A stretch of DNA of 33,869 nt from Thiomicrorhabdus sp. (lineage in GTDB: Bacteria > Pseudomonadota > Gammaproteobacteria > Thiomicrospirales > Thiomicrospiraceae), in assembly GCA_006222135.1 (NCBI GenBank), contig VCMI01000058.1, forward strand, positions 1 to 33,869, given 5' to 3'. Each line of letters begins with the position of its first letter. Positions within the stretch are counted from its first letter, which is position 1. This document shows positions 1 through 7,819 of this stretch, in pieces. Below the pieces are notes generated by a model. That model saw nothing but the letters and a program-made list of their open reading frames with translations, made no database searches and had not been told where the DNA came from. The position numbers and the translations under genes are program-made.

Positions 1-58
1 ACACGACGACTCTTCCTATTTCCAAATTGCACTTATTATCCGAAAACACGACGACTAG
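1..58 (+). other. Tag-like sequence at left window end, probably not genomic
   Basis: ACACGACGACT occurs at 1-11 and again, followed by AG, at 46-58. The same 13-mer is present in reverse complement as the last 13 bases of the window. The first 20 bases also resemble the common Illumina adapter core (ACACGACGCTCTTCCGATCT) with one inserted base and two mismatches. Three copies of one short sequence confined to the extreme ends suggest a library linker or adapter left in the assembly. A natural terminal repeat is the alternative. Confidence 0.5.
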
Positions 59-151
59 TTATATTGATGTTTTCCCAAGAAAACAATATATAGAATATTG
101 CAGGCTTCGGGTAGATTTTACTTATAAAAAGTAGTAAAGTCTTTTTTAGCG

Positions 152-179
152 TTGCAAATATTATATTTTCTTATATAAT
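152..179 (+). promoter_or_regulatory. Sigma-70 promoter for the 58-residue ORF
   Basis: A -35 TTGCAA at 152-157 and a perfect -10 TATAAT at 174-179 are separated by 16 bases. The expected transcription start, near 186, lies about 30 bases before the ATG at 218. Confidence 0.55.
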
Positions 180-217
180 TCTCCGACTTTTTAAATTGCA
201 TAGAGACAGGTTTTAAT

Positions 218-394
218 ATGACTAAATCTAGAGAAGATATGTTTAAAGACATGAACAACTCTTTTAAAGAGCCGTCTAAACAACAAGCAGAACAGCTACT
301 AGATAATGTTTCTAAATCTCAGGAAGCAATGTTGCATCGAATGTACGCTAGTATTCCTTCCAACAAGGATAGTCAAAAAGTTTATAACTTATAA
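218..394 (+). CDS. Small hypothetical protein, 58 residues
   Basis: I do not recognise this protein. The ORF runs from ATG to TAA and encodes a highly polar peptide beginning MTKSREDMFKDMNNSF and ending DSQKVYNL. It is rich in Lys, Gln, Asn and Ser, has no hydrophobic segment or signal peptide, and probably forms an amphipathic helix over residues 5-45. Support for a real gene comes from a near-consensus promoter at 152-179, an ACAGG ribosome-binding stretch about 8 bases before the ATG, and a 10-bp stem-loop just after the stop. It is AT-rich like the large gene that follows on the opposite strand and unlike the rest of the window, which suggests an acquired region. No function can be assigned. 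Confidence 0.5.
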   Translation: MTKSREDMFKDMNNSFKEPSKQQAEQLLDNVSKSQEAMLHRMYASIPSNKDSQKVYNL

Positions 395-402
395 TTCCTT
401 TC

Positions 403-428
403 CTTGTTAACTAATCGAAGTTAACAAG
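403..428. terminator. 10-bp inverted repeat between convergent genes
   Basis: CTTGTTAACT (403-412) and AGTTAACAAG (419-428) are perfectly complementary around a six-base loop. The repeat lies between the stop of the small ORF (394) and the stop of the convergent 674-residue gene (473). No long T run follows on either strand, so termination is plausible but unproven. Confidence 0.45.
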
Positions 429-472
429 AGCATTACCATTCAATTAAGCATACTTCGTTCGCTTTATTATAA

Positions 473-2497
473 TTAATCAGCGATTTCGATATGCTCGCCT
501 TGAAATATAGAATTAAATTTTATTAATACATTTTTCATATAAGTAGTCTTTTCGGTTCCAACGTATTGCTGTGCATAACGACCAGACTTAGGTGTTATTG
601 TGAACCCACCTTCTGTTTTAACGATATCCCCCGCAATTCTAGCAGGACTCGATTTCGTTAAAGTAGTATGCCCATAATCTTTACCAAGGATCAATGTTCC
701 ATTTTTAGAAATCACCCAAATGGGATGCTTGTCAGAACCACCCTCTACTAACAACATAAACTTATCATAAAATTCATCCAAGCTGTTTTCAGCTGAAAGT
801 GTAATTTCTACGAAGCTATCTTCATGCATATCAAGTTCTTGTGCTTTAACATAGGCAGGCGCATTTAATTTGCCAAAAAGCGAATTCAGCTCAGAAAAGT
901 ATTCCTTCTCTTTGGGTATTAAATTTCGAGTTGTCGCTAAAGTAAAGCTTTCTATGAGGTGATCAGAGTTTCTTGATGAAGCAATAGCATTGCTAGAAAT
1001 TTGAGTAATAAAATACGTAGAAGGCTCTTGATTAAAAATAGCAATTGCTAGCAATGGATTTCCCAAAGGGATATCTGTAGAGTCGAATATTAAGTCAAGT
1101 ATTTCGGCGCTTTCTTCACCAACAGTATTCTTAAATTTATATTTTACTAACCAAACGTATTTGGGCAGAGAAGTAAACAAAATGCCTTCTTTGTTAACTA
1201 GTGATGAAGAAGTTAAGTAATCCGACTTCAAACTATTACTTTCTTCCAATCTAATTTCAAAATCAAAATCAAAATCAGGTGAGCCTCTCAATTCTTCGGG
1301 AAGCGCTTTTTCGTATATTTCTATTAAATATTTTGCAGTGAAGAATATATAGTTTAAAGGAACTCTTACTTTGTGGTAAGTACCGACTTTAATTGCATCG
1401 AGAATATAAATTTCATCAAACTTATCCTTTTCATGATCATCAATATGCATTTTATAGAATGACGATGAATGGGTATTTTTAACACCGCTTTCTAGATCTA
1501 AGTAAGTTAAATTTTCGTCTAGCCGAATCGTCTTAACATATGCACCAACTCTGTCATCATGCATATATAGATTGTCTATAGTGCCATTCTTATGAAGAGT
1601 CATACCAACTAGAGTTACCGCATGGTTACCTTTTAATTCAAGATCACCATCATTATTTTTACTGATAACCTTTGTAGTAGCTAGAATTGGAAACCCACTT
1701 GAAAGATAAGTATTTATTACTTTAGCTTCTTCTTGCGCTGATAGACTATTTTCTCCAAGTTTGTAGTCGTGGTGTTTCAAATTGAATGAATCTAACGCTT
1801 TTATCAACTGTTTATCTGATAGACCCTTGCTTGGAAAGCTATTAGTTGCCTCCAGCTCTCCATTTAAAGCACTGAGAGTAATTTGACTTGGAGGAGGAAC
1901 AGATGTCCTTTCAAAGCAGGGAGTCGCATGGAATACGCTCCATAAAGCTGTCGTAGCACATGCAGAAACGGTTTTATCTTGCTCTTGAAATGGAATAGAT
2001 GATACCTGTAAAGGAATACCAAATAAATTTGATTTTTGGGGCTTTGATATAAACTCTCTCTCATGGTCTGGATAAACCTTCAAGCAAGTTTTCCCTATAA
2101 AGGTGACTGGCAAAGGCTTTATAACACAATACCCTAAATACGAGCCTTGAAGATCTTTAATACTGGATTCTAAAGGGTTCTTTATAAGTTCTTTGAATTC
2201 TAGAGTATCAATATCATCAGAGAAAAAGTGGAGACGGGCACATCTATTTGGGTATTTGTGAAACGCTCTGGTTAGATAGTATTGATGATCAATTAAAAAA
2301 TCCCTGTCAATATATTCAGTTTCACAGATTATTGACCTGGCATTGAGCCCTTTTAAATAGTTGAAAATATATATTACTTGTCTTTTTTCTTTTATGTCTG
2401 GAGCCTTAGCACCAAATACTTCTTTTATTAGTGCGGCAAGAGAAGGAATGCTAAATTCAGAAATTAAAAAGGTACGGTATTCAAGCTTATTGACCAT
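473..2497 (-). CDS. Papain/C39-like cysteine peptidase-fold protein with C-terminal SGRY-motif domain, 674 residues
   Basis: I do not know a named family for the whole protein. The N-terminal part (about 1-145) has a pattern I associate with uncharacterised bacterial proteins: YIDRDFL (62-68), CARLHFF (86-92), YLGYCVIKPLP (120-130). The middle part looks like a papain or C39-fold cysteine peptidase: Gln171/Gln173 as possible oxyanion residue, Cys180 in SACATTALW, His292 in GNHAVTLVG, and Asp314 in YMHDDR. The C-terminal part (about 585-645) reads HPIWVISKNGTLILG, then GHTTL, ARIAGD and SGRY, a beta-rich pattern like the tails of some large toxin-like or effector-like proteins (recollection, not a search). 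No signal peptide or membrane segment is visible. The gene is AT-rich, stands alone, and has a weak ribosome-binding site, all consistent with horizontal acquisition. The peptidase assignment is inference from motif order. Confidence 0.6.
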   Translation of the reverse strand: MVNKLEYRTFLISEFSIPSLAALIKEVFGAKAPDIKEKRQVIYIFNYLKGLNARSIICETEYIDRDFLIDHQYYLTRAFHKYPNRCARLHFFSDDIDTLEFKELIKNPLESSIKDLQGSYLGYCVIKPLPVTFIGKTCLKVYPDHEREFISKPQKSNLFGIPLQVSSIPFQEQDKTVSACATTALWSVFHATPCFERTSVPPPSQITLSALNGELEATNSFPSKGLSDKQLIKALDSFNLKHHDYKLGENSLSAQEEAKVINTYLSSGFPILATTKVISKNNDGDLELKGNHAVTLVGMTLHKNGTIDNLYMHDDRVGAYVKTIRLDENLTYLDLESGVKNTHSSSFYKMHIDDHEKDKFDEIYILDAIKVGTYHKVRVPLNYIFFTAKYLIEIYEKALPEELRGSPDFDFDFEIRLEESNSLKSDYLTSSSLVNKEGILFTSLPKYVWLVKYKFKNTVGEESAEILDLIFDSTDIPLGNPLLAIAIFNQEPSTYFITQISSNAIASSRNSDHLIESFTLATTRNLIPKEKEYFSELNSLFGKLNAPAYVKAQELDMHEDSFVEITLSAENSLDEFYDKFMLLVEGGSDKHPIWVISKNGTLILGKDYGHTTLTKSSPARIAGDIVKTEGGFTITPKSGRYAQQYVGTEKTTYMKNVLIKFNSIFQGEHIEIAD

Positions 2498-2788
2498 GTT
2501 GAGTTAGAGTTATAGAGTGTTCGATTATAGCACCAATCCAGTATAAATACCTATTCAACTACTTTCAGTGAATCAAGAAAAATATGCTAGTCACGTCTTA
2601 GCTAAACATGGACAGAATTTTATGGGAGTTTTTTTGATTTAGATTTTATTACTTACTCTTACAGGAGCCAAGAATAAACATTATCCACATTGCACTGATT
2701 GTGATCAATTTTTGCTAAAAATATGCTACAAAAGTTAATTTCGTGAATGATGAAAGGCGTACAAAGGAGTGTAACTTGTTGATAAATA
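2498..2788. other. AT-rich intergenic region, no gene seen
   Basis: This stretch holds the promoter of the minus-strand 674-residue gene near its left edge. I see no ORF of reasonable length, no RNA gene and no clear terminator for the tRNA that ends at 2789. It marks the switch from the AT-rich accessory segment to the housekeeping operon. Confidence 0.5.
2524..2532 (-). promoter_or_regulatory. Extended -10 promoter of the 674-residue gene
   Basis: Read on the minus strand this is TGC followed by a perfect TATAAT, an extended -10 element. No good -35 lies 16-18 bases upstream. The start would fall near 2517, giving a leader of about 20 bases before the ATG at 2497. Confidence 0.45.
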
Positions 2789-2865
2789 TGGTGGGCCCTC
2801 GCAGACTTGAACTGCGGACCTGCCGATTATGAGTCGGATGCTCTAACCAGCTGAGCTAAGGGCCC
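2789..2865 (-). tRNA. tRNA with CAT anticodon, probably tRNA-Ile2 (lysidine type)
   Basis: The minus strand folds as a full cloverleaf: acceptor GGGCCCT/AGGGCCC, D arm GCTC...GAGC, anticodon loop CTCATAA with anticodon CAT, T arm CGCAG/CTGCG around TTCAAGT, discriminator A and encoded CCA. The outermost anticodon-stem pair (T/C) is mismatched. A CAT anticodon can mean elongator Met, initiator Met or Ile2. The acceptor and the TTAGCTCAG start resemble the E. coli Ile2 tRNAs much more than elongator Met, and a tRNA-Ile2 next to rpoD is also what I recall for Pseudomonas. If so, TilS must convert C34 to lysidine for AUA decoding. The tRNA identity is firm; Ile2 versus Met is less so. Confidence 0.9.
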
Positions 2866-2884
2866 CAATAGGGAGTTTTAAACC

Positions 2885-2898
2885 CACCAGGCCTGGTG
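2885..2898. repeat. Iterated palindrome, copy 1 (intergenic)
   Basis: A 14-bp perfect palindrome, CACCAGGCCTGGTG, contains the repeated 12-mer ACCAGGCCTGGT. It lies in the tRNA leader, between the tRNA promoter and the mature 5' end. Confidence 0.85.
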
Positions 2899-2914
2899 AA
2901 CTTAAGTGGCGCTT

Positions 2915-2943
2915 ATTATAACGACTGCCAACCGCTTTGTGAA
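2915..2943 (-). promoter_or_regulatory. Sigma-70 promoter for the CAT-anticodon tRNA
   Basis: On the minus strand a -35 TTCACA (2938-2943) and a perfect -10 TATAAT (2915-2920) are separated by 17 bases. The predicted start, near 2908, is about 43 bases upstream of the tRNA 5' end at 2865. This suggests the tRNA is transcribed separately from rpoD. Confidence 0.6.
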
Positions 2944-3000
2944 ACATTAATACAGACTTTCTTACAAATTAAGAAGCCTCTACACTGGTTTGAACCGAGG

Positions 3001-3028
3001 AAGAAATAGAAAGCTTACAAATGTAAGC
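3001..3028 (-). terminator. Intrinsic terminator downstream of rpoD
   Basis: Read on the minus strand, GCTTAC-ATTT-GTAAGC forms a six-bp stem (3013-3028) followed by TTTCTATTTCTT. It lies 55 bases past the rpoD stop and before the tRNA promoter. Confidence 0.6.
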
Positions 3029-3082
3029 CTTCACTTTCTAACCCTGGGTTGTAGCCGTTAATAGAAGCTCTAAATCTTTAGA

Positions 3083-4870
3083 TTAATCTAAGAAGCTTTT
3101 TAAACGCTCTGCACGACTTGGGTGACGAAGCTTACGTAACGCTTTTGCTTCAATCTGACGAATACGCTCACGTGTTACATCAAACTGTTTACCAACCTCT
3201 TCTAACGTATGGTCAGTGTTCATGCTTAGACCAAAACGCATGCGTAATACTTTCGCTTCTCGAGGCGTTAAAGTGTTTAACATCTCACGAACAGTTTCGC
3301 TTCTACCTTCTGAATCGGCGGCATCCTGTGGAGAAAGAATGTTCGAATCTTCGATGAAGTCACCTAAAGATGAGTCTTCATCGTCACCGATTGGCGTCTC
3401 CATAGAGATAGGTTCTTTGGCAATTTTCATTACTTTACGAATCTTATCTTCTGGCATTTCCATCTCTTCAGCTAGTTCTTCTGGTGTCGGTTCACGACCC
3501 ATTCTTTGGAGTAGCTGACGTTGGATACGATTTAACTTATTGATCGTTTCAATCATGTGTACCGGAATACGAATAGTACGTGCCTGATCGGCGATAGAAC
3601 GCGTAATGGCCTGACGAATCCACCAAGTTGCATAGGTAGAAAATTTATAACCACGACGATATTCGAACTTATCAACGGCCTTCATCAAACCAATGTTACC
3701 TTCCTGGATCAAATCTAGGAATTGCAGACCACGGTTTGTGTATTTTTTAGCAATCGAGATAACCAAACGTAAATTAGCTTCAATCATTTCGCGTTTAGCA
3801 AGACGAGCTATTGTCTGTGACTTACTCAAATCTTTGTAGATTGTTTTGTAAAGTGCGATTGGCATTTTTTCAGACTTGGAAATCATCGCTAGTCGTTTTT
3901 GAGCACGTTTAATCTCACCACGAGCCGCTTCTAGCGCCTCAGCATGCTTAGGAGCTTTTTCAATTAAACGATCGACCATTTCATAGTCTCTCTCAGAACC
4001 GACAAAGGTTTTTAGAAAGGTAGCACGAGGAACACCAATTTTGCGCATGACAATATCAACAATGACACGTTCTTGCTCACGAATCGATTGAATTCTAGCT
4101 TTAATCAGACGCATCATTTTGGTTGAGAACAATGGCGTAATTCTAACACCACGTAGATGCTCAATCACGGCCTGACGTTTTTTGATCGCTTTAGGGTCTT
4201 CTGCGCCGTCTTTATCTGCAGCCAGTTGCGCGGCAACGCTAAATTTTTCAAGTTTCTTCAAGAACTCAGCTAATTCTTCAGGATTAATCCCTTCTTCTTT
4301 TGGCTCTTGATTGGCTTCGCTATCAGGTGAAAGTTCTGCAATTGGAATATCAATCAAGTCTGAAGCACGGTAGAACCCTTGAATGACATCGGCGATTTTA
4401 CCTTCGCCATGTTCCATTTTCTTGAAGGTGCTTAAAATCGTATTCGCATAAGCAGGATACTTAGCTAAAGCATCTAGCATATCGCGGTTACCAAACTCGA
4501 TACGCTTCGCGATATCAACTTCACCGTGGCGCGTCAAAAGCTCTACTGAGCCCATTTCGCGCATATACATACGAACAGGATCCGTTGTACGACCAAACTC
4601 ACCATCAACTTCTGACAACGCAGTAAGTGCAGCTTCTGCAGCGGACTCATCAAAGACGCCGCCTTCCGCGGTGACTAATTCATCTTCATCAGGTGCCGCA
4701 TCAAATAACTTGATTCCAAAGTCTTTTAGAATCGTTAAAACTTGACCTAACTGATCTTCTTCAATGTCATCTGGTAGCACGTCATTGACGTCGGCGAAGG
4801 TTAAATAACCCAATTCCTTTGCGCGTTCAATAAGATCCGTTAACTGTTGCTTTCTTTCGACTTTAGTCAT
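3083..4870 (-). CDS. rpoD: RNA polymerase primary sigma factor RpoD (sigma-70), 595 residues
   Basis: This is the housekeeping sigma factor that directs RNA polymerase to -35/-10 promoters. All usual parts are present: region 1.1 at the N-terminus, region 1.2 with [11 protein letters not shown], a non-conserved acidic segment, region 2 with [15 protein letters not shown] and [10 protein letters not shown], region 3 after [14 protein letters not shown], and region 4.2 with the helix-turn-helix [20 protein letters not shown]. The length is close to E. coli RpoD (613). I place the start at the ATG at 4870 (MTKVERKQQ), which has GAGG seven bases upstream; the frame stays open four codons further to a TTG, which would not fit that site. 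It is the last protein gene of rpsU-yqeY-dnaG-rpoD, 167 bases after dnaG, and is followed by a terminator. Confidence 0.98.
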   Translation of the reverse strand: MTKVERKQQLTDLIERAKELGYLTFADVNDVLPDDIEEDQLGQVLTILKDFGIKLFDAAPDEDELVTAEGGVFDESAAEAALTALSEVDGEFGRTTDPVRMYMREMGSVELLTRHGEVDIAKRIEFGNRDMLDALAKYPAYANTILSTFKKMEHGEGKIADVIQGFYRASDLIDIPIAELSPDSEANQEPKEEGINPEELAEFLKKLEKFSVAAQLAADKDGAEDPKAIKKRQAVIEHLRGVRITPLFSTKMMRLIKARIQSIREQERVIVDIVMRKIGVPRATFLKTFVGSERDYEMVDRLIEKAPKHAEALEAARGEIKRAQKRLAMISKSEKMPIALYKTIYKDLSKSQTIARLAKREMIEANLRLVISIAKKYTNRGLQFLDLIQEGNIGLMKAVDKFEYRRGYKFSTYATWWIRQAITRSIADQARTIRIPVHMIETINKLNRIQRQLLQRMGREPTPEELAEEMEMPEDKIRKVMKIAKEPISMETPIGDDEDSSLGDFIEDSNILSPQDAADSEGRSETVREMLNTLTPREAKVLRMRFGLSMNTDHTLEEVGKQFDVTRERIRQIEAKALRKLRHPSRAERLKSFLD

Positions 4871-4949
4871 GTATTGCCTCAAATAATATTGCTTGATTCC
4901 GCTGACGGATTATTTCTGATAAAACTGAGCGTTAAAAACGGAACGCGCA

Positions 4950-4955
4950 ATTATA
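4950..4955 (-). promoter_or_regulatory. Possible internal promoter of rpoD (-10 only)
   Basis: A perfect TATAAT on the minus strand lies 80 bases upstream of the rpoD ATG, inside an AT-rich spacer after dnaG. No convincing -35 is present at the right distance. An rpoD-specific promoter between dnaG and rpoD is common in this operon type. Confidence 0.35.
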
Positions 4956-5037
4956 CTAAACTTTTTAATTAATTTGTTGCCATTTTCCCTTAAACATGAA
5001 TGCGTTAGCACTTAATTTTCATGCCAACACTTTCACT

Positions 5038-6816
5038 CTAAGTGGATGAGCTTTTAATCATCGCTTGTAATTTAGTCATTTCTTCAGCACTCCAACCTGA
5101 TTGACCCAAACTTTTTTCATCAATTAACTTACCCAAACCTAACACTACGGCCTCAAACTCAGCCAACAAGAAGTCTTCATCGTCAGGAACAGGGGAGTGT
5201 TCAATCAATGCCAATTCGGCTTGATAACCATTTGCGTTCATCCAGTTGAGCCCAGCTTCTGCAATGAATTGATTAAACTGCAGTGATTCAATCACGCCAC
5301 CTAAAATATTGTGGTCACGTTCATTTGATTTAAATAAATCTTCACAAAACTCAGGCGCAAAGAAATCTGCCCATTCAGGTCTCTTGAGTAGTATCCGTAC
5401 CATTTTTAATGGCATAGTGACCACACGACTAACCTGAACCTTCAAAGACGATTTTTTACCTGAGTCTGATTTAAACTGAGCAAAGCCAGATTTTACATTC
5501 ATCTGTTTTTCTACACGCCAGGTCGGCAAACCGACCAGACCAGCCACACCTTCCGCTAATAGGAACTGATATAAATCTTGCGCTGATTGCACATAAGGCT
5601 GCGCTAAGGCGACTAACTGCTGACGCCCCTCTATAGAGTTCACTGGAGAGGATAATCGCCCTTGTAACCCTTGTAATAAAAAAGCTGACAAGGGCAAAGC
5701 ATCCTTGATTCTTACTTGAAACCCCTCGAATCCATCTTCACGAATCATCGAATCTGGATCTTGACCTTCAGGCAAGAACAGAAACTTAACCGAACGCTCT
5801 TGCTGCATCATGGGCAAGGCTAGCTCTAAGGCTTTCCATGCGGCCTTTAGTCCGGCAGAGTCGCCGTCAAAACAGAAGACTATCTCATTAACCTGCCTGA
5901 ACAAGATCTCGATATGTTCAATACTGGTCGCCGTACCCAGTGTTGCCACCGCATTATGAACTCCAAACTGAGCCAGTGCGACGACGTCCATATAGCCTTC
6001 CACCACCAAAATGTTTTCAAACTTTTGGCGTGACTGACGCATTTCGTACAAGCCGTACAAAGTGTTACCCTTATGAAATATGGGCGTTTCTGGCGAATTC
6101 AAGTACTTAGGTTGTTCATCTCCTAAAATACGTCCACCAAAAGCAATTACTCGACCCCGTCCATCACGAATAGGGAACATGATTCGGTGACGAAACCGAT
6201 CATAGAGTTTGCCATCATCCTTTTGCACCAAGAGACCAACTTCAACCAACTGTTGCTTTAATTTGGCATCGGCTTTTAGGCCAGAAACCAAGCTATTCCA
6301 ACCCGGTGGTGCTAATCCAATAACGAACTTTTTGGCGATCTCAGCACTTAGGCCGCGGGCTTTTAAGTAAGTCTTGGCTTCAGGCGCAGAAGCATGGTCT
6401 CGTAATTGATGGCGGTAGAATTTAGCCGCTAAATGCATCACATCATATAAATCATGCTGCTTCTGCTGTTTGACCTGTTGGGCTTTCTGTTTTTCTGGCG
6501 TTAGCTTTTCACGTGGAACTTCCATGCCATACTGCGAGGCCAAGGCTTCAACCGCTTCAACAAAAGACAACCCCTCATATTCCATTAAAAACTTAAGAGC
6601 ATCCCCACTGGCACCGCATCCAAAGCAATGATAAAACTGTTTGGTTGAACTGACATTAAAGGAAGGTGATTTCTCATCATGAAAAGGACAACAGGCTTTG
6701 TAGGAAGTGCCTGCTTTTTTGAGGGGAACACGTTGATTTATGACTTGCACGACATCTGCTCGAGATAGCAAACTCTCGATAAAGGAACGCGGAATTGATC
6801 CAGACTGACTAGACAT
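5038..6816 (-). CDS. dnaG: DNA primase DnaG, 592 residues
   Basis: DnaG makes the RNA primers for DNA replication at the fork with the DnaB helicase. The N-terminal CHC2 zinc ribbon shows Cys43, His46, Cys64 and Cys67 in CCPFH and HCFGCG. The primase core contains RHRIMFPIRD, and the TOPRIM domain starts at ILVVEGYMDV with FCFDGDSAG acidic residues further on. The C-terminal third is the divergent helicase-interaction domain. Length matches the family (E. coli 581). The ATG at 6816 has AAGG seven bases upstream; a GTG two codons earlier would sit on top of that site. It follows yqeY across a terminator that probably lowers primase expression relative to rpsU. Confidence 0.97.
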   Translation of the reverse strand: MSSQSGSIPRSFIESLLSRADVVQVINQRVPLKKAGTSYKACCPFHDEKSPSFNVSSTKQFYHCFGCGASGDALKFLMEYEGLSFVEAVEALASQYGMEVPREKLTPEKQKAQQVKQQKQHDLYDVMHLAAKFYRHQLRDHASAPEAKTYLKARGLSAEIAKKFVIGLAPPGWNSLVSGLKADAKLKQQLVEVGLLVQKDDGKLYDRFRHRIMFPIRDGRGRVIAFGGRILGDEQPKYLNSPETPIFHKGNTLYGLYEMRQSRQKFENILVVEGYMDVVALAQFGVHNAVATLGTATSIEHIEILFRQVNEIVFCFDGDSAGLKAAWKALELALPMMQQERSVKFLFLPEGQDPDSMIREDGFEGFQVRIKDALPLSAFLLQGLQGRLSSPVNSIEGRQQLVALAQPYVQSAQDLYQFLLAEGVAGLVGLPTWRVEKQMNVKSGFAQFKSDSGKKSSLKVQVSRVVTMPLKMVRILLKRPEWADFFAPEFCEDLFKSNERDHNILGGVIESLQFNQFIAEAGLNWMNANGYQAELALIEHSPVPDDEDFLLAEFEAVVLGLGKLIDEKSLGQSGWSAEEMTKLQAMIKSSST

Positions 6817-6860
6817 ACTCACACCTTATCCACAGAAAAATACACAGGTCATTAAACGCA

Positions 6861-6892
6861 AAAACCCGCCAGTGATTCACTAGCGGGTTTTT
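6861..6892 (-). terminator. Intrinsic terminator between yqeY and dnaG
   Basis: On the minus strand AACCCGC...GCGGGTT arms with an inner AGTG/CACT stem form a strong hairpin followed by TTTTTG. A run of A on the other side makes it potentially bidirectional. It sits inside the operon, where E. coli has a known partial terminator between rpsU and dnaG. Confidence 0.75.
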
Positions 6893-6937
6893 AAATTGGG
6901 TCGGAATCATTTTATCTAAAACAACTCATCACAACAG

Positions 6938-6966
6938 AGCTTAAAAAGTTAAAAACTTTTTAAGCT
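6938..6966. repeat. 13-bp AT-rich inverted repeat over the yqeY stop codon
   Basis: AGCTTAAAAAGTT (6938-6950) and AACTTTTTAAGCT (6954-6966) are perfectly complementary around a three-base loop. The right arm contains the last codons and stop of yqeY. It is 50 bases upstream (in transcription) of the GC-rich terminator. Confidence 0.6.
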
Positions 6967-7409
6967 AACTTTGCTTTAATCAGCTTACTTACCACACCCA
7001 TATCGGCACGACCTTGCATCGTAGGCTTTAATAAGCCCATAACCTTACCCATGTCTTGCATGGAGGCGGCACCGCTAGAAGCCATAGCTTCATCGATAAG
7101 CGTGTTAACTTCTTCGTCTGTTAAAGCTTCTGGCATGAAATCCTGAATGACCGTCATTTCAAAGGCTTCTTGCTCAGCTAAATCTGGACGTTCTGCATCC
7201 ATAAATTGCTGATGAGAATCCCGACGCTGTTTCATAGCTTTATCAACAATCGCTAACGCAGCGGCTTCTTCTACTGCAGCGCCTGAATCGATCTCAACCT
7301 GTTTGATTGCCGCTATCAAAGAACGCACTACAACTAGGCGCTCCTTATTTTTAGCTTTCATACAGGCTTTCATTTCAGCTGTAAGTCGTTCTTGCATTGT
7401 ATTAGACAT
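6960..7409 (-). CDS. yqeY: GatB/YqeY domain protein, 149 residues
   Basis: This is a stand-alone YqeY protein, related to the tail domain of the amidotransferase subunit GatB. Its exact role is not settled. Visible family features are the MKAKNKERLVVVRSLIAAIKQ helix near the start, the conserved QRRDSHQQF segment, and the C-terminal GKVMGLLKP and GRADMGVVSKLIK block. Length is typical (about 148). It starts at ATG 7409, 22 bases after the rpsU stop, with GGATG upstream. The rpsU-yqeY-dnaG order is common in gammaproteobacteria. Its stop codon lies within a perfect AT-rich inverted repeat. Confidence 0.93.
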   Translation of the reverse strand: MSNTMQERLTAEMKACMKAKNKERLVVVRSLIAAIKQVEIDSGAAVEEAAALAIVDKAMKQRRDSHQQFMDAERPDLAEQEAFEMTVIQDFMPEALTDEEVNTLIDEAMASSGAASMQDMGKVMGLLKPTMQGRADMGVVSKLIKAKLA

Positions 7410-7431
7410 TAAAATTCATCCAATCCAATTA

Positions 7432-7647
7432 TTAGTACATACGAGTCGTACGTTTGTTCTCACGAGACAAACGCTTAGCTAAACGCTTAACGGCTGCCGC
7501 TTTCATACGTTTCTTAGCCCAAGTAGGCTTCTCATAGTACTCGCGCTTACGAGTTTCAGTTAAAACACCTGCTTTTTCACAAGTACGCTTAAAACGACGT
7601 AGTGCTACGTCAAATGGTTCAGTATCTCTGATCTTTACGCTTGGCAT
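7432..7647 (-). CDS. rpsU: 30S ribosomal protein bS21, 71 residues
   Basis: bS21 binds near the anti-Shine-Dalgarno end of 16S rRNA in the small subunit. The 71-residue sequence from [20 protein letters not shown] to KRTTRMY is typical in length and very basic in its second half. The open frame extends 34 codons further upstream, but the start at ATG 7647 is fixed by family length and the TAGGT ribosome-binding stretch just before it. It is the first gene of the macromolecular-synthesis operon and has a near-consensus promoter at 7721-7749, divergent from tsaD. Confidence 0.97.
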   Translation of the reverse strand: MPSVKIRDTEPFDVALRRFKRTCEKAGVLTETRKREYYEKPTWAKKRMKAAAVKRLAKRLSRENKRTTRMY

Positions 7648-7720
7648 AATTTTACCTAATTGTTTTATATATCGGTTCTTATTCACCACGCAAGAAATGG
7701 AGAACAGCGGAAAACGTAGG

Positions 7721-7749
7721 ATTATAATTTTGTAGACGACATTTTGCAA
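7721..7749 (-). promoter_or_regulatory. Sigma-70 promoter of rpsU-yqeY-dnaG-rpoD
   Basis: On the minus strand a -35 TTGCAA (7744-7749) and a perfect -10 TATAAT (7721-7726) are exactly 17 bases apart. The start near 7714 gives a leader of about 66 bases. It lies in the divergent rpsU/tsaD region. Confidence 0.7.
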
Positions 7750-7819
7750 ACCTTTTATGATAAAAAACGAGATTGTTTGTTAAAATTCAGCCTCTTTGAA
7801 TGAGAGAGATAAATACGCC

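Noticed and set aside
1864-2064. 66-codon minus-strand ORF inside the peptidase-like gene
   Set aside because: It is an alternative frame of the larger gene on the same strand, without its own start signals.
4871-4882. TTG start four codons before the rpoD ATG
   Set aside because: The GAGG ribosome-binding site lies inside that extension and fits the ATG at 4870.
7648-7749. N-terminal 34-codon extension of rpsU
   Set aside because: bS21 is 71 residues in this group, and the extension runs through the predicted promoter and leader.
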